From an uncultured Collinsella sp. (lineage in GTDB: Bacteria > Actinomycetota > Coriobacteriia > Coriobacteriales > Coriobacteriaceae), in the NCBI GenBank assembly GCA_900754275.1, contig CAAECF010000059.1:1-10315 (forward strand): DNA of 10,315 nucleotides. The letters run 5' to 3'. The position numbers and the translations under genes were made by a program. The notes under the pieces were generated by a model that had not been told where the DNA came from, did no database searches, and saw only the letters and a list, made by a program, of their open reading frames with translations. Positions 6,239 to 10,315 of this stretch are shown piece after piece; position 1 is the stretch's first letter; every line of letters starts with the position of its first letter.

Positions 6239-7942
6239 TTATCCCAGCAGGCTCAGACCGACGGAGACAAACGCCAGGATAACGCCGACGATGGACTCGC
6301 CGCCCAGCAGGCCGCTGGCAACAACCAGGCCCTGCTCCTGGAAGGCGGCATCCTTGGCGGCCTTCTCCTCGTCCGAAAGACCGGCCTCGGCGTCGCGGTG
6401 AGCGGCCCACTTGTCGTAGGCGAGCTTAACGCAGGAGCCCAGGAAAGCCGTGAGCGACATATAGAACGGCAGGTACACGCCCAGACCGATCATCATGGCC
6501 GGAATGCCGAGCCAGTACATGACGATGCCGGCGATAAAGCCGCCTGCGAACCACGGTACGCTCGGGATGCCCGAGACCATGGTGGCGACCACACTTGCCT
6601 GCGCGGCCACAAAGCTCTTGTCGGGGCCAAAGGCGTCCGGACCATAGGCGGTGACGAGCGCGACCATGACGGCGGCGGCGACCAGGGCGCCCACGATGCC
6701 GCCGATGGCCTGGCCGACCCACTGTGCGCGCGGGTTGGTGCCCAGCACGGCACCGGCCTTAAAGTCGTTCATGACGTCGCCCGCAAGGCCGCACGCTACG
6801 GCCACGATGCCGGCGATAAAGAACTGCTTGACCTGAGCGAGCTGTGCGAAGGCGGCAACGATGAGCATGACGATGAGGCCGAAGATCTCCATGGGGTCAA
6901 TACCCGTCTGGCCGCAGCTCTGCGCACTCATGATGGTGGTGACAAAGGTGAACAGCGTGACGATGACGGCCGGGACGGGACCAAGGTCGAGCGCGATGGC
7001 AACGATTACAGCGATGGCTACGGTGCCCAGGCCGATGATACCGGCGTCGAGCTTAAGGGAGCCCGAGATGAGCGACTGCTCGTCGGTGTCGGTGGAGCCG
7101 TCGGCGGCGAGGCCGCGGACGATGCCGGCGACCTGCGGCAGGATGTCTTTGAGGACGACGGCGACGCCAAAGCCCATCATAAGGCCCATACCCAGGGACT
7201 TAACAATGCCCTGTGCCGTCATAACGTCAAACAGGCCGGCAGCGGTGCCGCCGACGATGATGCCAAAATTGCCCAGCAGCGCGCCGGCAAACCAGAACGC
7301 GACGGGGGCGAAGCCCACGAGGAAGCCGACGGAGAGCAACATGGGCGAGTTGTAGATGGCAAAGGTCACGCCGGGGATATTGAGCGTGCACAGCATGCTG
7401 GGCACCACGCCCAGGGCGTCGCGCAGCACGCTGTAGATGCCGGCGATGGCCATGGAGCCAAAGAGCTGCTTGCCGGTCTTGCCGCCGGCCTCGGTGGCGC
7501 GCAGGGTCTGAGCTGCGGCGTTGCCGGTGGGGAACTCCAGTGCGGCGTCCACGATAAAGTGACGGTGGATGAGTGCCGTGGCCAGCAGGCCCAGGATAGT
7601 GCCGGCGAGTGCCACGATAAACATGTCGAGCCAGCTGATCTGGTCGGCATAGCCCAGCATCCAGGCGCCCGGGATGGTAAACGCCAGACCGCCGGCGACC
7701 ATGGCGCCTGCGGACATGATGGTGTGGGTGACGTTTGCCTCGTTGAGGCTGGCGTTGCCCATGAGCTTAAGGAAGAACAACGAGATGACGGCAGCGAAGA
7801 CGATCGGCCAGGGGAGTGCGCCCATCTTGAGGGCGGTGTAGGCCGAGCTTGCCGTGATGATCACGCAGCCAAGGACGCCGATGACGACGCCGCGCAGCGT
7901 GAGTTGCCCGCGCATCGAAGCGCGGTTCGAGGGATTGCTCAT
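6239..7942 (-). CDS. OPT family oligopeptide transporter
   Basis: The ATG at 7942 is chosen because AAGGAG (7949-7954 on the complement) lies six bases upstream, and residues before it read as non-conserved leader. The product has 567 residues, close to the usual bacterial OPT size, and is almost entirely hydrophobic with a dozen or more membrane segments. Family features are NEANVTHTIMSAGAMVAGG (67-85), LEFPTGNAAAQTL (135-147, the family's conserved P-x-G-x-A-x-A-x-x-L element), QSCGQTGIDPMEIFG (341-355), GTNPRAQ (401-407) and the late LPFYMSLTAFLG (491-502). A soluble, charged loop of about 35 residues (about 509-543) precedes the last membrane segment. OPT proteins take up small peptides, or in some clades metal chelates, by proton coupling; the actual substrate here is unknown. 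It is transcribed divergently from coaX and ends at its own terminator. Confidence 0.92.
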   Translation of the reverse strand: MSNPSNRASMRGQLTLRGVVIGVLGCVIITASSAYTALKMGALPWPIVFAAVISLFFLKLMGNASLNEANVTHTIMSAGAMVAGGLAFTIPGAWMLGYADQISWLDMFIVALAGTILGLLATALIHRHFIVDAALEFPTGNAAAQTLRATEAGGKTGKQLFGSMAIAGIYSVLRDALGVVPSMLCTLNIPGVTFAIYNSPMLLSVGFLVGFAPVAFWFAGALLGNFGIIVGGTAAGLFDVMTAQGIVKSLGMGLMMGFGVAVVLKDILPQVAGIVRGLAADGSTDTDEQSLISGSLKLDAGIIGLGTVAIAVIVAIALDLGPVPAVIVTLFTFVTTIMSAQSCGQTGIDPMEIFGLIVMLIVAAFAQLAQVKQFFIAGIVAVACGLAGDVMNDFKAGAVLGTNPRAQWVGQAIGGIVGALVAAAVMVALVTAYGPDAFGPDKSFVAAQASVVATMVSGIPSVPWFAGGFIAGIVMYWLGIPAMMIGLGVYLPFYMSLTAFLGSCVKLAYDKWAAHRDAEAGLSDEEKAAKDAAFQEQGLVVASGLLGGESIVGVILAFVSVGLSLLG

Positions 7943-8051
7943 ATAGAACTCCTTTGCGTATATCCGCTTCCCCGGGAGCGCCGATACGGATACGGTGCGG
8001 GAAGTCGGGTTACCAAGGGCCGCCGCGTGAGCTCGCGCGCGACCGCGCACC

Positions 8052-8057
8052 AGTATA
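8052..8057 (-). promoter_or_regulatory. Possible -10 element of the OPT gene
   Basis: On the minus strand these bases read TATACT, matching 5 of 6 consensus positions. It would give a leader of about 105 nt for the transporter gene. No good -35 hexamer is visible at the expected distance. It mirrors the TATACT in front of coaX. Confidence 0.35.
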
Positions 8058-8067
8058 GCCGTAAGCT

Positions 8068-8085
8068 AGTCATTTTGGGATGACT
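8068..8085. promoter_or_regulatory. Palindrome between the divergent promoters
   Basis: AGTCAT (8068-8073) and ATGACT (8080-8085) form a perfect inverted repeat with a 6-nt spacer. They lie between the two opposed TATACT elements, where a dimeric regulator could affect both genes. There is no direct evidence of binding. Confidence 0.3.
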
Positions 8086-8100
8086 GGTTTAGGTAGGCGA

Positions 8101-8106
8101 TATACT
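8101..8106 (+). promoter_or_regulatory. Probable -10 element of coaX
   Basis: TATACT matches the -10 consensus at 5 of 6 positions and sits 33 nt ahead of the coaX start, giving a leader of about 20 nt that still includes the ribosome-binding site AAAGGAG (8119-8125). The -35 is weak. Confidence 0.5.
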
Positions 8107-8133
8107 GCTGGGCAGACGAAAGGAGCGTCGACG

Positions 8134-8985
8134 ATGCTTAATGGGTGCACATATATATTGACGGTCGACGTGGGCAACACGTTCATTCGCTTTGGCCTGT
8201 TTGCCGAGGATTCGGCCGCGGCACAGGAATGCCCGCTTGCGACGTGCGAGATCACCACGCCGTCGAGCATCACAGCAGACGAGGCACGCATGCGTCTCGT
8301 GCAGGTCATGGCCGCACTGGCGGCCGATGCGGGCATGCCGGGTGCGCTTGTGCCCGCGGCTGCTGTGCTGAGCTGCGTGGTCCCGGCGCTCGAGCGCCCG
8401 TGGAAGGCGGCACTTTCCCGTACCTGCACGGGGCGCGTGCTCACGGTGGGGCCGGGCCTCAAGACCGGCATACCCATGCACTACGATGACCCGGCCGAGA
8501 TCGGTCCCGACCGCATCGCCGACGCCGTGGCGGCCCGCGCCGTCTACGGCTCGCCGTGCATCGTGATCGACCTGGGCACGACGACCAATATCGAGGTCAT
8601 CGACGCGCACGGTACCTTTGTCGGCGGCGTTATCGCGCCAGGCCTGGCCCTCGGCGCCCGTTCGCTTTCGGCGGCAGCAGCGCGCCTGCCTCAGGTTGAG
8701 CCCTCGGCGCCGACACACGTCATCGGCCGCAACACGCGTGAGGCCATGCGCTCGGGCGTGGTTCTGGGCGAGGTGGCCCGCATCGACGGCATGCTCGACA
8801 TGGTGCTTGCCGAGATGCGCGCGACCAAGGCCGCGGGGGAGGGCGATGTGCCCATCGTCATTACCGGCGACGATGCCAAGGCGCTTGCGGCGCTGGTCGG
8901 CCATAGCCTGACGGTCGACGACGCGCTGACGCTGCGGGGCCTCGCCGAGCTCTACCACATCAACCAAAAGCCCCGCCGCGCGTAG
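8134..8985 (+). CDS. coaX: Type III pantothenate kinase
   Basis: The ATG at 8134 has AAAGGAG eight bases upstream; an upstream in-frame start at 8080 would overlap the promoter. The 283-residue length is near the usual 250-270. CoaX phosphorylates pantothenate to 4'-phosphopantothenate with ATP, the first committed step of coenzyme A synthesis, in the cytoplasm, and belongs to the ASKHA fold. Visible motifs are DVGNT (12-16, phosphate loop), TGIPMHYDDPAEIGPDRIADA (111-131) with the likely catalytic Asp126, DLGTTT (146-151), GGVIAPG (164-170) and VIGRNTREAMRSG (196-208). Two positions depart from the common pattern: NIEV where many members have an acidic TFD-like stretch, and TGD (244-246) where TGG is usual. 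These may be lineage variants. It is divergent from the OPT gene, with no evident functional link. Confidence 0.92.
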   Translation: MLNGCTYILTVDVGNTFIRFGLFAEDSAAAQECPLATCEITTPSSITADEARMRLVQVMAALAADAGMPGALVPAAAVLSCVVPALERPWKAALSRTCTGRVLTVGPGLKTGIPMHYDDPAEIGPDRIADAVAARAVYGSPCIVIDLGTTTNIEVIDAHGTFVGGVIAPGLALGARSLSAAAARLPQVEPSAPTHVIGRNTREAMRSGVVLGEVARIDGMLDMVLAEMRATKAAGEGDVPIVITGDDAKALAALVGHSLTVDDALTLRGLAELYHINQKPRRA

Positions 8986-9022
8986 CGATGGGGTGGTGGG
9001 ATAAGCGCCCCTACCTTTCACC

Positions 9023-9031
9023 TGCTACAAT
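9023..9031 (+). promoter_or_regulatory. Extended -10 promoter of the deaminase gene
   Basis: TGCTACAAT combines the extended TGn with a -10 hexamer matching 5 of 6 positions. The start would fall near 9037, giving a leader of about 28 nt that contains GGAGG (9053-9057). No -35 is evident, which is tolerated with an extended -10. The gene may also be read through from coaX, 80 nt upstream, because no terminator is seen between them. Confidence 0.5.
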
Positions 9032-9065
9032 GGGTCAAACTATTGCGATTTCGGAGGTGTCTGGC

Positions 9066-9590
9066 ATGTCGGACGATCTTCATCAAACTGCGTCGGGCAA
9101 GCGCCGCGACGTTATTAGCTGGGATGAGTTCTTTATGAGCGTGGCCATCGCCGCGCAGCGCCGCAGTAAGGACCCCAACACGCAGGTGGGCGCGTGCATC
9201 GCCAACACCAACCACCGCATCCTTTCGGTGGGCTACAACGGTACGCCCTCGGCACTCAACGATGACTTTTTCCCGTGGGGCACGAGCGATGACCCGTTGC
9301 AGGACAAGCACAACTACGTGGTGCATGCCGAGGCAAACGCCGTGCTCAACTACCGCGGCTCGCTCAAAGACCTTGAGGGTTCCACGGTCTACGTCACGCT
9401 GTTCCCGTGCCACGACTGCGCCAAGATCCTGGCGCAGGTGGGCGTGGGCGAGGTCGTCTACCTGGACAACAAGTATGCCGACACCGATGACGGCCGTATC
9501 AGCCGCCGCATTCTCGACTCCTGCGGCATCAGCTACCGCCAGGTCATCGTCGATGTCCAGATTGGTACCGGGGGACAGGCTCAGCAGTAG
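9066..9590 (+). CDS. Deoxycytidylate (dCMP) deaminase family protein, ComEB-like
   Basis: The ATG at 9066 is supported by GGAGG eight bases upstream; the longer frame from 8988 would begin before the predicted promoter. The product has 174 residues, typical for dCMP deaminases. Zinc and catalytic motifs are complete: HAE (87-89, His ligand and catalytic Glu89) and PCHDC (114-118, Cys115 and Cys118). GYNGTP (56-61) matches the substrate loop. The enzyme should deaminate dCMP to dUMP in the cytoplasm, feeding dTMP synthesis; in Firmicutes the homologue lies in the competence operon as comEB, but no competence gene is adjacent here. Specificity for dCMP over cytidine or other substrates is inferred from overall resemblance. 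Confidence 0.9.
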   Translation: MSDDLHQTASGKRRDVISWDEFFMSVAIAAQRRSKDPNTQVGACIANTNHRILSVGYNGTPSALNDDFFPWGTSDDPLQDKHNYVVHAEANAVLNYRGSLKDLEGSTVYVTLFPCHDCAKILAQVGVGEVVYLDNKYADTDDGRISRRILDSCGISYRQVIVDVQIGTGGQAQQ

Positions 9591-9722
9591 CGCGTGCCAA
9601 CGCCAGCTGGCGGCAAAACAGCCAAAAGAGCCCCGTCCCAAATTGACTACTCGTGAAAGTCGCGTCTGCGCGCATGGACGGCTCGTGAGCGGGTACATGG
9701 CTGTAGTAACATAGCTTCTGTC

Positions 9723-9738
9723 CGCGGGCGTGCCCGCG
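9723..9738 (+). promoter_or_regulatory. Hairpin upstream of the NFU gene
   Basis: CGCGGG (9723-9728) and CCCGCG (9733-9738) form a perfect 6-bp stem with a 4-nt loop, followed by TTGTTGT. It is 10 nt before the ribosome-binding site. It could be a weak terminator of the deaminase transcript or a leader structure of the NFU mRNA. Confidence 0.35.
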
Positions 9739-9760
9739 TTGTTGTGAGAAAGGAGCCCCT

Positions 9761-10039
9761 GTGGCTGTTAACGAAGAGCTGCTTAAGAAGGTTCTTGAAG
9801 AGATTCGCCCCAACCTGCAGGCCGACGGTGGCGATATGGAGTATGTGGGCGTCGACGACGAGGGCGTCGTCAAGCTGGAGCTGCAGGGCGCCTGTGCCGG
9901 CTGCCCCATGAGCTCGCTAACCCTTTCCATGGGCATCGAGCGCATCCTGAAGGAGCACGTGCCCGGCGTTACCCGCGTTGAGCAGGTCAATGCTTCCGGC
10001 GAGGCCGAGGACCTGTACGACGAGTACGCACCGTTCTAA
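9761..10039 (+). CDS. NifU-like (NFU domain) Fe-S cluster scaffold/carrier protein
   Basis: The start is a GTG with AAAGGAG (9749-9755) five bases upstream. The 92-residue product is a single NFU domain, the size of stand-alone NFU proteins. It begins with the family's IRPNLQADGGDMEYVGV (15-31) and has the cluster-binding pair GACAGCPMSS (43-52, Cys45 and Cys48). NFU proteins bind a [4Fe-4S] cluster, usually between two subunits, and hand it to apo-enzymes. No suf or isc gene is adjacent in the window. The C-terminal ~15 residues are acidic (EAEDLYDEYAPF). Hairpins follow the stop before lgt. Confidence 0.93.
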   Translation: MAVNEELLKKVLEEIRPNLQADGGDMEYVGVDDEGVVKLELQGACAGCPMSSLTLSMGIERILKEHVPGVTRVEQVNASGEAEDLYDEYAPF

Positions 10040-10050
10040 GATGCGAAAGC

Positions 10051-10070
10051 TGCGGACGGTACGCTCCGCA
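10051..10070 (+). terminator. Small hairpin after the NFU gene
   Basis: TGCGGA (10051-10056) and TCCGCA (10065-10070) form a perfect 6-bp stem around an 8-nt loop, 11 nt after the stop. There is no T-tract, so terminator function is doubtful; it may protect the 3' end. Confidence 0.3.
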
Positions 10071-10088
10071 TAGACGTTACGCCCAAAT

Positions 10089-10121
10089 ATGCGGCTGCGA
10101 GCGTAAGGCCCGCGGCCGCAT
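10089..10121 (+). terminator. Candidate terminator or attenuator before lgt
   Basis: ATGCGGC (10089-10095) pairs with GCCGCAT (10115-10121), followed by TTGTATGT. The loop is long (19 nt). An alternative stem, TTACGC (10077-10082) with GCGTAA (10101-10106), overlaps it, so the two cannot form as ordinary nested hairpins. Either it is an imperfect terminator of NFU or part of the lgt leader. Confidence 0.35.
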
Positions 10122-10147
10122 TTGTATGTAGGGAGCAGGGGATCGAT

Positions 10148-10315
10148 ATGCTCAACGACCTCTACCATATGCTTGATCCCGTCGCGATCTCGGCGGGCCC
10201 CATCACCATCTACTGGTACGGTCTGGCCTACGTGGTCGGCGCTCTGCTCACGGCGGTCGTTATGTACCGCACGCAACGTCGTTGGGGCTTCGACATCACG
10301 ATTGATGACCTGACG
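10148..10315 (+). CDS. lgt: Prolipoprotein diacylglyceryl transferase, N-terminal fragment (runs off the right edge)
   Basis: The ATG at 10148 follows AGGGG (10137-10141) at six bases. All 56 visible codons are open. The start, LDPVAISAGPITIYWYGLAY (residues 9-28), is the hallmark of Lgt, including the conserved IxWYG motif at the first membrane segment. VVGALLTAVVMYRTQRR continues that segment into a basic cytoplasmic stretch. Lgt is a cytoplasmic-membrane enzyme that transfers diacylglycerol from phosphatidylglycerol to the lipobox cysteine of prolipoproteins. The catalytic part lies outside the window. Confidence 0.9.
   Translation, partial: MLNDLYHMLDPVAISAGPITIYWYGLAYVVGALLTAVVMYRTQRRWGFDITIDDLT

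Noticed and set aside
6053..8083. Very long plus-strand open frame (676 codons)
   Set aside because: It lies antisense to the OPT transporter gene. Its translation is a low-complexity mix rich in Asp, Gly, His and Ala with no domain, the usual result of GC-rich codons read on the wrong strand. The minus-strand gene has a ribosome-binding site, terminator and family motifs.
8089..9021. 310-codon minus-strand frame opposite coaX
   Set aside because: It is Arg/His-rich with no recognisable motif and covers the whole of a well-supported coaX gene and part of the deaminase leader.
9601..9612. Perfect palindrome CGCCAGCTGGCG after the deaminase as a terminator
   Set aside because: As a hairpin it has only a 4-bp stem and is followed by A's rather than T's on the plus strand.
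9643..9648. TTGACT as a -35 for the NFU gene
   Set aside because: No -10-like hexamer lies 15-19 bases downstream (the region there is GC-rich).
9018..9698. 226-codon minus-strand frame opposite the deaminase
   Set aside because: The plus-strand deaminase has complete zinc motifs and a good start; the opposite frame has neither motifs nor a ribosome-binding site.

Overview
The window is GC-rich with strongly GC-biased third positions, clear AAGGAG/GGAGG ribosome-binding sites and intrinsic terminators. The gene families and overall style fit a high-GC Gram-positive gut anaerobe of the Coriobacteriia. My best guess is Collinsella or a close relative, by recognition only; no database was searched.

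Layout, left to right. (1) Positions 2-2662 (+) hold the C-terminal part of a very large CoA-dehydratase-activase-related protein, closed by a strong terminator at 2691-2727. (2) A 416-nt gap (2663-3078) carries an inverted pair of a ~36-47 bp element (2784-2906). (3) 3079-4038 (+) encodes a 3-hydroxyacyl-CoA dehydrogenase family protein. (4) A 270-nt gap holds another copy of the same element (4075-4109) and a well-primed 12-codon ORF (4269-4307). That ORF ends one base before a small membrane-anchored or secreted protein of unknown function (4309-4758). (5) A hairpin at 4779-4809 separates this gene from the convergent minus-strand genes. These are a DUF389 membrane protein with an embedded EF-hand loop (4884-6023) and an OPT-family oligopeptide transporter (6239-7942), which has its own terminator at 6176-6213. 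(6) A divergent promoter region (7943-8133) leads into a plus-strand run of housekeeping genes: type III pantothenate kinase coaX (8134-8985), a dCMP/cytidine deaminase (9066-9590), an NFU-type Fe-S protein (9761-10039), and the first 56 codons of lgt, prolipoprotein diacylglyceryl transferase, running off the right edge.

The genes do not form one pathway. The first two protein genes plausibly belong to anaerobic acyl-CoA metabolism but are separated by a terminator. CoaX supplies the first step of CoA synthesis, the deaminase feeds dUMP/dTMP supply, NFU serves Fe-S cluster assembly, and Lgt lipidates lipoproteins. I see no defence system, prophage, IS element, CRISPR array, rRNA or tRNA. The most interesting non-genic signals are the dispersed inverted element in two consecutive intergenic regions and the leader ORF abutting the gene at 4309.
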